A DNA stretch of 64,000 nt from Apium graveolens (taxonomy: Eukaryota; Streptophyta; Magnoliopsida; Apiales; Apiaceae). Position 1 is the stretch's first letter. The number at the start of each line of letters is the position of its first letter. The translations under genes were made by a program, and so were the position numbers. The stretch lies in assembly GCF_009905375.1 (NCBI RefSeq), contig NC_133653.1, forward strand, positions 66,871,414 to 66,935,413, in the 5' to 3' direction. The notes under the pieces are model-generated. The model was not told the DNA's origin. It searched no databases and saw only the letters and a list, made by a program, of their open reading frames with translations. Positions 48,462 through 59,964 of this stretch are shown here, piece after piece.

Positions 48462-49180
48462 TCCATGGTAGTGTGCAGAGTCTGAGCAATCAGACAAGAA
48501 TTACATGCATCACCACTTTTGGAGGATTAGCCTAAGTTATGAATGATTAAGTTTTTATTGACTAGATGATTATCTGTGGTAGTACTTTTTGGATAGAAGC
48601 GATCAGGCCAAATGATGTAATTCTCTTTTATGTGTTTAGTTGTTGTACCCTTGAACAAATGGTTATGTATATATTCGTTCCTTTCAGTTCAGATCAGTTT
48701 GTTTGTGATGATTTCATATTGTTAATTGCACTATTAACACTTAAGAGTGTCATGAAGTTTATAGAACTTGAGAATTCTTAAAATGCGATCATGTAAGGAC
48801 TTAACGAGGGAAAGGATTAAGCAAAGTAAGTAAGACAAATATAAAGAGATTCCCAAAAAAAAAAATTCCAAGCATTATGCCCCCATGAAGAATAAGATTT
48901 GGGGCAAACCCTGAATGTGATAATCAGGGAGGTCGCAATTAAGATATAAGGGACTCGAAACATAATGAAGTGGAAAACAAGGATTTTAACGTATAAGATA
49001 ACCCCAAGTATGGGAGAAGGATGAAACATCTCATAGTAAGGAAACAGAAAGTTGAGTAAGGAAAGGAGACCCGAGACGGTACTCCTATACGGCAATTCAT
49101 GGACCTGTCTAAAAAGAACTTAGACTATTATCCCCAACCACCACCCTGAGGAGACACTGCAGTGGGAAATTCTTTCAGGA
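48462..49180 (+). other. Gypsy A spacer, copy 2
   Basis: Counterpart of 30674-31392. No supported gene. Confidence 0.5.
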
Positions 49181-52100
49181 CCTTTAAGTCGCTAAGCTCT
49201 CAGAATTCCAAGGAACAAGCGAACCCAGTTGAGGCGAGAGCCTGGCTAAAGGAAATATAGGAATCATTTGAGATTCTAAATGATTGATGAAGCACAAAAG
49301 ACTGTTTTATCACTTACCTTCCTAAGAGAGAGGCCACCCACTGGTGAAAGACCAAGAAAGGCACGGAGCCAGAGGTTAGAATAAACTGATTAAAGTTCAG
49401 TCAATTGTTTTCGGGAAAGTAATTCCCAAGGTTATGGAGATAGTGTAAAAGCTTTAGAGCCAGAACAAAGGCGAACGAGTATGATGAATTATGAATCTAA
49501 GTTGTAAAAGTTGTAAAGATTCGTTCTGAGGACAAGAATCCCAGAACGACGTGATGTTTGAAGTCAATGATTAGTGGGTTCATGTAATGGTTGTAATAGA
49601 AACTAAAATAAAGACTGGAGTGGAAATGAATAAAAAGGAAATAGATTTGAGAAGTGATAAGGGAGTTAGGTATGGGGAAACCCTAAGAAACCCTTGCAAT
49701 AAATATAGAGAAGTGTGTCATCATCAGCGCGATGGTGACTGATCATGAAATAAATTCAAGGTTTGAAGGCGTAAGCAATACGTATAGTTAATTCCCTTGA
49801 AGTTGACAGTATTCGATGAAAATTTGAGATAGATCGATTGATTAATAAGGAAACACGGATGGACAAAGGAGACAAGAAAGTAAGAAATTAGGAAAATTGG
49901 ATGAAGGAAGTGACCTTCAAGAATGTGAAGTGTAAGACCGGGGGCATGATACCCAGAAAGGGAGACGCCAGGTATGAAAGATATCCCAACATCGAGATGA
50001 CTGTGGAGATAAATAAAAGAGGTAAATGAGTAGTTAGAACTAAAAGGTTCACGTTGAACACGACCAATATCTTCCAGAACATCCATGTTATCATTACTAA
50101 ATCAGGCAAGAAAAGCGGATAACCGTTGTTATCTTTTGGAGGCCATATTGATTGACCTCATTTTGAATAAGGATGCTATTGTAAAAATTTGGTATAGACT
50201 ATCGAGATGGGAATGATTAAATAAGATAATCTATCAAGGATATATGACTTGATTTATCCATGGAAGGATGCATGTACCTTTTTAAAGGTGGAATTAAGGA
50301 TAGACACTCGGTAACTTAAAATGAATCCTAGGGGAATGCATAAAGGTTGGCATTTCGCCCTTAATAGGGACATCATGAGTTTTGACAGTATGAATTGGAA
50401 AGGACTAAGGTAACAACAACCTTTAAAGATCAGTAGAGAAATTTTTCAGAACTATATAGACAATGGTTCTAGTATTAGTAAATGGTATTTTGATATGCAC
50501 TGTATCTAGGGAATACAGGAGGAACGATTCAAGGATAACCTTAGAGGTTTTACAAGGAAAAAGGTAATATTCAAAGTTCTCAAGAATAGAAATTTTGATA
50601 AAGGAAATGTGACGTAATTATAATAATGCCAGGTGGGCACGTATTGAACCATAAAAAAGTATAGATCCACCCAATGAAAGTCGAGATTGGTGAAAACGAG
50701 AAGGACCCAAGGTAAGAGACGTCCTAAGTATGATAGAGAGTCAGTCGTGACATTGTTCGCATTTAAAGACTAAGGCAGTGACTTATGGAAAAAAAATGGT
50801 AATTTTTTTTTTACTTATTTTATCACAAGGACTTAAGAAAAGCATTTTCACATAAGCAGTGATTTGAAATGAGGTAGAAAATTTAGTTGGAGATCGTTCA
50901 AAAGACATTGATTATAAGGAACTATTACTATCAGGAAAGGCCAATGAGGTGGCCGACACTTTAAATGTAAGAATATAATTATAGGCGCTCGTGCCAGAGG
51001 AATACAGTGATGATGGTTGAAGCCGTGAAGGTTGTATTATGGTTTGGAAGATTGATATTCCTTCTGATGACTGTGCGGTACTCAACCGTAATAGTAGTTT
51101 GGTAAAGATTTAATTCATGTAATCGCCGTGAGCGGGCTTTCTATCTTAGAAGGTCCTATCTTGAGATAAGCCAGGAGCATGTTACGAAAGGATTAAATGA
51201 ACCTTTGAGCTTCATGTCTCCCAGTAAAGAAATATGGTTAATAATGGTATGAGCCTGCTATCGTTGCTTTGATTGAAACTCTTCTGCAATTTTATCTGCT
51301 TCATGTCATGTATGTACGTCAGGATCATGAATGTTCTTCACGAATCATGAATGGTGATTATGTTACCTCCTTAGAAGGATTCGATATGATATGAATGGAC
51401 TCCGTATGGTTAGCTATTAAAACTTCATGAAAAACGAATGACTACAGTAGGTCAACGGTGGGCCATAGTAATGCAGGAATGATTCTGCGAGTAATGAGCC
51501 GATTACTTACAACCGTGAGAGTTGTATTGGAATGGATGTTGAGAGTGAGTACCACAAATCGGGTCGTGGTGGTGTATAAGTTATCATTGATAGGCTAATT
51601 AAGTCGATTATCTACCTATTGAATACTTATTCCTTCTTATCAATAGAGAGTCGTATTACTATACGAGGAAGGTTGCGATGCAAGCATAGAATTCTAATAA
51701 CGATGACGTCTAGAATGAAATCCCAGATTCGATTTTCGATGTCGAGGGAGTTTCAAAGGTGATTGTTTATAAGTTCGAGCAAGAGCATGGGTCCATAGAA
51801 TGATGGACGGAATAGTAAATATTCAGACACGTGAAATACGATGCTATAATACATGATGTTGATATATATACGTATATGTTTTGTTCTCCTATGATAAACC
51901 TCTATAGTTCAGAGGTAGATTCCAAGCCAGATATTTTGTGGCAGTATATTTTATATACATACAATTCTCTTCAATTCGTTCTTTTATCTCCTTTTCATTT
52001 CATATAAGCTGAGAAGAACAACCCTTCCAGAAGGGGAGGTATTGCCGATGACTATCTATCTGTGTGATAGAAGCCTAGTAGGATACCATCTATTGTTTAA

Positions 52101-53151
52101 TTGCTTGTCAAGTACTAAAGGCTGGCCACCTTCTGTACTAACTATGCAATGTAACAAGTGTTCATGATCATAGTGATCTCTCAATAAATTCTTTTACTTC
52201 TATATGAAGGACCAAGCTTTCGAAGATGGAGGCAGCTAGAGATGAAGTGGTACCAAGTATGGTAGAATTCCGATTCTATCGCGTTCGTGATACTAAGGTT
52301 GACGCGATTATTAAAAGGTTATAGAACGCTAACGAGCAAAAGTGTAATCAGTATAAAATTTGGTACTGAAGATAGTAACGATTACGAACTGGAAAAGAGT
52401 GGGTATTGAGAAGCAAAAGTTGTAGATCTAGATGAGATAATGAGAGTCTGTACAATAGACTCGAAAGAAATTTGGAATGATCACTTAACGCGGATTGAGT
52501 TTTCTTATGATAATCGATCGTATGTCAGCATCGAGGCATCGCCTTATGAGATCCTTGAGGGAAGACAATGTCGATCTCCCTTATTTTAGGATGAAGATAT
52601 AGAGCACAAGATGCTCGGACCCGAAGTGGTCCAATGGACCAAAGATATAGTGGATCTAATCAGAAGACGAATGACAGCAACCCCAGGATGGATAAAAGAG
52701 GTATGCTGATTCGACTCGAAAGGACAAAGAGTATGAACTAGGGAATCTAGTAATGTTAAAGGTATCCCTTGAAAAGGATTAATGAGGTTCGGAAAGAAAG
52801 GGAAACTAAGCCCAAGATACATTGGACCTTTTGAGATACTAAGACGGATTGGGAAGTTAGCTTATGAGCTAGCCTTACCCCCGAACCTACAACAAGTTCA
52901 TAATGTGTTCCATGTGTCAATGTTATCATCGGGATGCCAGACACATAGTGGAGTACGAGCATGTGGATATGCAACCAGATCTGACTTACATGGAGAAACC
53001 AGTAGAGATTATGGATAAGAAGGAGCAGGTGCTTCAGAACAAAGTAATCAAGCTAGTCAGAGTGCTATGGCAGAATTATATTGTGGAAGAATCAACTTGG
53101 GAACTAGAGAGCGCAATGCTAGAAAAGTACCCCCATTTGTTTTCTATTTGA
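49181..53151 (+). pseudogene. Gypsy A gag-pol, decayed, copy 2
   Basis: Counterpart of 31393-35360 with the same shared stops: gag remnant near 49190-49560, RT near 50180-50600, RNase H end near 50940-50970, integrase near 52450-52590, and [13 protein letters not shown] with the VEESTWELE tail at 52800-53151. Most breaks are common to both copies and so predate the duplication. Confidence 0.85.
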
Positions 53152-53168
53152 TTCCGGGACGGAATCCT

Positions 53169-53184
53169 TTTAAGGAGGGGAGAC
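53169..53184 (+). promoter_or_regulatory. Polypurine tract of gypsy A, copy 2
   Basis: TTTAAGGAGGGGAGAC abuts the LTR start. Confidence 0.85.
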
Positions 53185-56100
53185 TGTAATAACCCCAAAA
53201 TTTTTGAACTTTTATAACCCTTATGAATAGTGTTTTTGCTGATTATGCTGAATAAGAAAACTTTTCATGCCACACTATGTAGGGGTTCTTTTATTGATAT
53301 TCTGAGATCTTATTAGCACTCTATATGGTATATAAGTGTATGTAAAGATCGTCAGAGTCCAAATTCGAACACTTTGATTTTTCCCGAAAATCCACCAGAT
53401 ACAGAAAGAATTGAGTATAAGGTAACATGATTAAAAGGATTTTAATTCAAGGATTATAAGAGAAGATCATAAAAGGAATATAATGTATTGAGAAGGGTTA
53501 AGAAAACCTAAGTAATAAGATCCCGGGTATGATCCCTCAAACGATAAACGCGAACGAAAGTTAAGCGAACTGTATAACAGATCAGCGGTCATTAGGCAAG
53601 TAATTAGGAGTTAATCAAAGAGGTTAGTGATGATGATGTCATCAAACCAATAAGAAGAGGACAAGCATGGGAAGGTGACATAAGAATGATGACCTAAGCA
53701 TGACAAAAAGAAGTGTGTTGTTGGTTGATTGTGAACCACACAAAATTTACCATGGTAATAATTTAATTAACAAACAAAGTTGATCAACCAAGCCAAAAAC
53801 AAATCATAACATCAAAAAACACAAAATACTTCCATTTTCAAGAAGAGCTCTCGACTTTGTTCATTTCAAAGGAAGAAAAAAACTCAAATCCAAGTTCCAA
53901 GCTTTGTTAATTAGTGAGGTAATTATCTAAGGATCCTTGTACATAGATATAGATATCCTATAAGTTTAAGCTTCAAATTCCTTCACAATCTCTTCCTAAA
54001 ATTCATGGAAGAAGAGAGTGAATAGTGTTTTCAAGAAATTTAAATTGTTTGATCTTGTGTTTTTGGTTAGATTAAGCTTTGGTAAGGACTTTCAAGGGCG
54101 ATTCCAAGCTCCTTAGTTACTTTTACTCACCAAGGAAGGTATAATCCCATACCCTAGCCCTACTTTTGTATATTAAGAGTTTTTGTGTTTAATATGGTTC
54201 ATGAGAAGCATGATTCTTGTAGACTTAGAGTTTGGTTGGTTTCGTAATGAGTTTGGAGTTGTAAATCTTGGATTATTGGTTAATGAACTTAAGAATAGTT
54301 TTAGTTCATGTTTGAGAATAATATAAATTGGATAACTTGAGGTGTTGGGGCTGTTGTAGTATTTTATGGATGGAGTTTGGTTGTATGATTGATTTGTGGT
54401 TGATTTGGAGTAGGATAAAATTTGGTAATCGCGTAAACATAGCCGTCGTAATGCCCGATTTACTTTAAACTATTTTTATTCTTAATATCAGGACCCTAGA
54501 ACTCACTGTAAGGTTTTGACCATTGCCATGATTAGATAGTTCATGTTACGAGCTTCGTTTTGATATGTGGTTCGCTTGAATCCGATGTACGGTTTAGGAG
54601 AAACGACCGTTTTAAGTAACGGCGTTTCGCGACCGAACCTTTACCCCTCGCTTTACTTTGAAACCTTGGTTAAGGACCTTAAATGACTAATTGGAGTATA
54701 AACCAATTATGTAAAGTGCATTAGGCAGTTGGTAGGGTACTCGCAAAAGAATCGCCTTAAAATTCTTAATGGTTAATTTATTAAAAATAGTGGAGCCAAG
54801 GGTACTCGAGCGACTTAAGTGAATCGTTAAGCGCAAAAGCGAACGTAAGGGTTCAATTGGTTAAAGTCTAGTTTCTTAAGCGACCGGGGTTTAATTATGA
54901 CTTATGTTGTTGTTCATAGGTTATCGGACCCACTCTAATCTTAAGTCTATCCGGGAGCACTCAGGCAAGTTTTCTACCCGTTATACTGTTGTTGTGATGT
55001 ATATATGTATATGCATTATCTTGTGATAAGTGCATGATTGTTTTTAGCAAATCTTGCGATATATTGGAGAATGTGATATGATATTTGTATGCATGCGTGT
55101 TTCATAATCTTGATATCTAATTTTTGATTCAATGCTTATAAGTTGCATAATAGCTATGCTAGAGATAAGCAGTAGTCGCGTATACCCTTACTATAGGGGA
55201 CCCAAAGGTGAACATTTTCTAAATCGGGAGTCGATGTTCCCGAGTATATTATATATATATATATTTATAATATATAGATATAGTTTTCAAAACTATTAAT
55301 CAAATAAGGTTTATTCGATAACTTTATTTTAATTAATGAATATTATTTTGAATATTCATTCGAGGACTTATGACTCCGTTTATTTTATTTAATGAATATT
55401 ATTGTGAATATTCATTCGAGGACTTAAGACTCCGTTTATTTTATTTAATGAATATTATTTTGAATATTCATTCGAGGGCTTATGACTCCGCTTCTTTTAT
55501 TAAATAATATTCTTCATTTTATTAAAGAAGAATGTTTCGATAATCAAACTTACTTTCGATTATTCAAATAAAGATCATACTTTCGTATATGTATATCTTT
55601 GGTTATTTATTATTCATTTCAAGTATGAGTTTTAAAACTTCTACTTCAATTATTTTTATAAAGATTATCCTTATGGGAAAATTATTTAATTAATAATATT
55701 CAGATATTTTCTCATATATCGGGACTGATTTATTTCATTAAATCAGCATTACTCTAAACATTCTTTAAAATGTTTTCGAGGCTTCAAAACAATTTTTAAA
55801 AGTTAGAGCGGATCCCAAAACTCATTTTCAAATTTAAGATCTTCCTTTCGAAGGGGATTTCAATAATCGCTTAAAACCTGAGGGATCTGGCTTCATGGTG
55901 TATTTTATATTCGCAACAAGGTTGCTGTTTTGAGATAACATTTTGATTACTTGCCCAACGTTCGGGAAGTAAGTCCATCTATTTGAGTCGGCATAAGCAA
56001 CATGGGCTCAGTGGGCGTCTATGAAAGTGTAAGTGGCTCAGTGGGAGTCCATCAATGCGAAAGTGGCTGAGTGGCAGTCCAGCATAAAGCCCTAATGTGG

Positions 56101-57266
56101 CCAGGGTGATGACCAGTGGGGGATTCATCCATCTACTAGTAGAAAATGTGACTTAATTGGTATCTTTGCCTGATCAGCAAGATATCAGGTTTATGCCAAA
56201 ATTCTGTTTTTCCAAATTTATTGGATATTGTAACTCTGTTTATAATTTTCATAACAGAGGTTTTCAAGGAATGTAAGAAATGTATATATATATAGGTGTA
56301 TATATATATATTGGGACTTAATGAAGTATCTCGTAACTTCATTATTTATAATGATATTTTAATGATTGAATATATCCAAGTCTTTTCTTGTAGTCTCATC
56401 TATGTGATGAACTTTTGAAACTGATTATACCTTGAACGGTGGTAGTTCAAGTAGTATTCGGAAAAGATATAAGTATATTGGAGTATCTTGTAACTTCATC
56501 TTTACAACTTATATCTGGTTAATGATTATCTTATGCATGACAAAGATTTTCACAAAAACGTTGAGACAAGGTTAGATATATGAGATCACCTTGCAACGAT
56601 ATTTTTATACAGTTATAAGCTGGAAATCTGTGTATATTATACATGTCAGAGGATTTCAAAGATTGTGAATAGTATATATGTATATATATACTGAATATTT
56701 TGCGACTTGGTCGCGTTAAGATATCAACTTGGTTCATTTCTTCTTGACCAGGACTTTCATGAGTACTATGAGAATGCTCATATATTGTTAATTATTATAC
56801 ACATTATTTCGGTGGGCTTGTTGCTCACCCTTGCTTTCTTCTTTCATCACACAACAACAGATAGACAAGATGAACAGGACCAAGCTCCCAATTTGCGAGC
56901 GGATAGGAAACGTTCCGCAGTTTCCTGTAGGCGTTGATGCCGCTGTAGCTGAGGTATAAATTACCAATAGGCTAGGCTTTCAACTTCTGATGTACCAGAC
57001 TTATGTATCTATATGAATTTTAATAATGGCAAAGAAATGTAAATTTATTCAGAAACCCTTTTTAGGTGTAATGGCTTATAATTATGGAATAAAATGACTT
57101 GTGTTATTTTTGGTATTCATCTCTGAGACTATAACTTGTGGTGTGTGTGTGTGTATTGTGGGGTCACAGTCCGTAGTAGTTGGTTGTTTATTAAGATTAA
57201 GTGTTATTAAGGGAAATGGAACTCGTGACAACCCGGATCCCCGACCCCGGATTTGGGGGTGTTACA
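53185..57266 (+). mobile_element. Gypsy A 3' LTR, copy 2 (4082 bp)
   Basis: Complete LTR ending GGGGGTGTTACA at 57266, followed by TCCAC. Together with 43349 it delimits one full-length gypsy A of 13.9 kb. Its part from 53518 is duplicated at 59959. Confidence 0.95.
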
Positions 57267-57271
57267 TCCAC
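57267..57271. repeat. Target-site duplication TCCAC of gypsy A, right
   Basis: Matches 43344-43348. Repeated at 63702-63706 in the second duplication. Confidence 0.95.
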
Positions 57272-59461
57272 TATCCAAGACAAGAGTATTTTTCTTCTTA
57301 CCCTGTAGTCAGAGGAATAATTAATTAGAAGGATTTTTAAGGACCCATACTTGTTGGGCCCTCTTTTTGGAAAAATTAAGCCTTTGTGAGTCAGGAATAC
57401 TTCTGACAGTTTTTCCTTTGACAGGATTTGTCTTGTCAGAAGCAGATTTAGTAGAACTAGAAGAATTGAGCGCACAAGCAACTTTATTAAATTTAGGAAA
57501 AGGTTCATAATAGTTGTGATAAAGCTTATGATAGGAACTACAAGTATAAATCGAATTCCTACTACTACCACAATGAAAACAAACTTATAATTAGAATCCT
57601 TAGAAATACCTTGCTTACAATTTTATGTTCCTTTTAGGACTTTTTACTTGAGGTTTGTCAGCCTCAGATAATTTCTTTTTCAATTGTCTTTTAGAAAAAA
57701 GTCCTATGTTCTTTTCTTTCTTAATAGTCTTAATGGTTTCCTTGTTTTCCTTTTTTAAGATTTATCACTTACTAATTTTTCTTGGGATGCTGATGTTGAA
57801 CCTTTTTCATAGATAGATTTGGGTTCATCAGCTTCTGAAGAGATAAACTTAACAAGAGTCTTAAGGGTAGTCTTATTCTCAGTGTCAACATCCTTAATTT
57901 CCATCTACATAACCAAGATTTTCTTTCCAGTTTTTCTTCAAGATCATCTCATGAACCTTTTTTCCTGAAACAGTCCAGGCATTAAGAGTTTTTCTCTTAT
58001 TTTTTAATTCATTTTCTAATATATTGTACTTAGCTTCTAGTACCTTTGTTGTATGTTTAGCTTTCTCACATTCTTTCTGAATTTCAATCTGATTTACTAA
58101 ATCAGACTCCAACTGATCATTTTTAGATTTTAAGATTTCATTTTCAGTTAACAGTCTATTATTCTCTAGAATCTTATTTTTAAAATTTCCATGAAGAGAC
58201 TTAAGAATAGATTTCAGTTCAGATATATCTTCAGTATCAAAAGAGAAGAAGGGAGTTGATACCTTAGAATCAGAGGAACCAGGATCATCAAAGCTAGCCA
58301 TCAATGCATAGCACGTATCTTCATTTTCAGAATCAGAGGAGTCCATCCAATTCTTGCTTGATGTAATCAGGGCTTTTTTCTTCTCTTTGTGATGCTTTAT
58401 CTTCTTGCACTCTGTAGCAAAGTGACCAGGTTCATCACAGTTGTAGCACTTGATTTTTGACATGTCTACTATTCCAGCTGTAGAGTTATTTCCATCTCTT
58501 CATCAAGTTGACTTCCTTTCCCCTGGAGTGAACTTCTTCCTGAAGTTTATATTCTTCTGAGACTTTCTGAATTGCATCCTCTTGAAGCCCTTAACCAGCA
58601 ATGCAGCCATTTACATGATATCAGAATCTGTCACATTCTCATCAGTTTTAGAATCAGTATCATCATCAGGATTTGATGATGAATCACCAGTATCTGATTC
58701 TGGCAGATTGTTCTTTTTCCTTGCAACTTCAACAAACCTTTCTTTTGAAGCTTTAGCATTCACTTTCAAAGCAACTGAATTTCCTTTGCTATTTTTCATC
58801 TCTTTCCTTTGCTGGACTTCGAAGTCATGAGTTCTCAGCATTCCATAAACTTCGTCCAGAGTGATTATTTCCAAATCATACTGATGTCGTATGATTAAAG
58901 TTCGAGTCTCCCATTCCTCATTCAAGGCTCTCAGAAACTTAGTGTTTGATGCTCTCGATCATACACCTTTCCTACCAAGGACATATTATTGAGCAGGATG
59001 AGAAATTTGTCATAGATATCGGTGAGACTTTCATCAGGCTTGGCCTTAAAGTGTTCATATTCTTGAATCAGGACAGCCCTTCTGTTCTTTTTGATGGCCA
59101 TGGTTCCTTGATATTGAATTTCAAGAGCATCCCAGATCTCCTTGGCAGTCTTGTAGGCTATAACCCTATTTGACATCACATAATCAAGACTGTTATGCAA
59201 AATGTTTCTTACTTTTGCATCCTTCAGCACAACAACCTTCTCTTCTGGTGTCCACTCACTCTTTTCCTTCAACTGATAGTGTTCAGGAACAGTAGGAGTT
59301 GTTGGCACCAGTTTTGTTGGCATGTAGGGTCCATCATTGATTATGTCAAGATAGTTTGTATCTGTAGGTTCTAGATGTATGAGCATCATCACCTTCCATG
59401 TAGGATATTGAGTCTTTTTCAGAATGGGGATTTTAATACTTTCATACCTGTTCAGAGACAT
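57272..59461 (-). pseudogene. Copia D gag and start of protease
   Basis: The ATG at 59461 opens a UBN2-type gag (YPTWKVMMLIHL, TAKEIWDALEIQYQG, VLIQEYEHFKA). A frameshift lies near 58928, where the frame continues as NEEWETRTLIIRHQYDLE. A stop follows at about 58611. The first zinc knuckle CYNCDEPGHFATEC is intact (58407-58448), followed by a coiled coil (about 58250-57960). A second knuckle, CFHCGSSRNSIYTC (57540-57581), has Asn where CCHC needs His. The protease begins at about 57300 with LVLDSG, and its catalytic DSG is split from CSGHMTG by gypsy A. Several frame changes between 57600 and 57900. Confidence 0.88.
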
Positions 59462-59496
59462 GTTTAGATCGCTTCTAATTGTAAATTTATTAGGTA

Positions 59497-59509
59497 GCTC
59501 TAATACCAA
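59497..59509 (-). promoter_or_regulatory. Primer-binding site of copia D
   Basis: Minus strand TTGGTATTAGAGC, one change (C to T) from the initiator Met-tRNA complement. Confidence 0.85.
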
Positions 59510-59510
59510 T

Positions 59511-59964
59511 TGTTGCCCAGTAAAGATACAATTGTTTAAGGGGGGGTTGGATACAATTGTATAAATGTTTCGAACAAGTATAAAAATATAACAGTTCTTT
59601 ATATTTCTGATAAAAACTGTTACAAACTCTCTCAAGAAATACTGATATTCTTGAGAACTACTAGGTCGTACAATGCTCGAGTTAAATCACTATGTGATGA
59701 CCTAAACTGTGTTTATATAAACACAGCTGCTACAAATCAGTCTAGGATATGCATTATCAATTATTAACAGAAAATGATACATATCTCTAACTGAATATAC
59801 AAAGTCCTATCACTCAGAACGAACAGATATCCGTCCCTTAAATAAGGAACAAACCTAATCTTCAAAATAGACTGTCTTCAGATACTGATGTTCTGCATAT
59901 ACTGATGATGCATCAAATCCTGATGGCACATCAAATCTTGATGACATCCAAAACAGTCAGATCC
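59511..59964 (-). mobile_element. Copia D 5' LTR, truncated at duplication junction
   Basis: Matches 16301-16755 and stops at CAGTCAGATCC. The last about 38 bp of the LTR are replaced by gypsy A LTR text. Contains CAAATCCTGA at 59914. Confidence 0.92.
59959..59964. other. Junction of the 6.4-kb tandem duplication (microhomology AGATCC)
   Basis: AGATCC is present in copia D LTR (CAGTCAGATCCTAAG, 16747-16761) and in gypsy A LTR (TAAGATCCCGGG, 53515-53526). The junction reads CAGTCAGATCCCGGG. Confidence 0.88.

Larger units (their letters stand above)
39097..56895. repeat. 17.7-kb tandem duplication, second copy
   Basis: Direct repeat of 21411-39096. This copy has the complete gypsy A 3' LTR and continues into the remaining copia D gag, so it retains the original right-hand context. 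Confidence 0.92.
53518..59958. repeat. 6.4-kb tandem duplication, first copy
   Basis: Begins inside the gypsy A 3' LTR at AGATCC and runs through the copia D protease/gag into its 5' LTR. It is repeated from 59959 at offset 6435-6441. Confidence 0.9.

Noticed and set aside
21411..56895. The large duplication as an assembly artefact or collapsed haplotypes.
   Set aside because: The copies differ by indels and many substitutions, the junctions are internal and clean, and the 3' LTR is truncated at the junction. Long reads would still be the decisive test.
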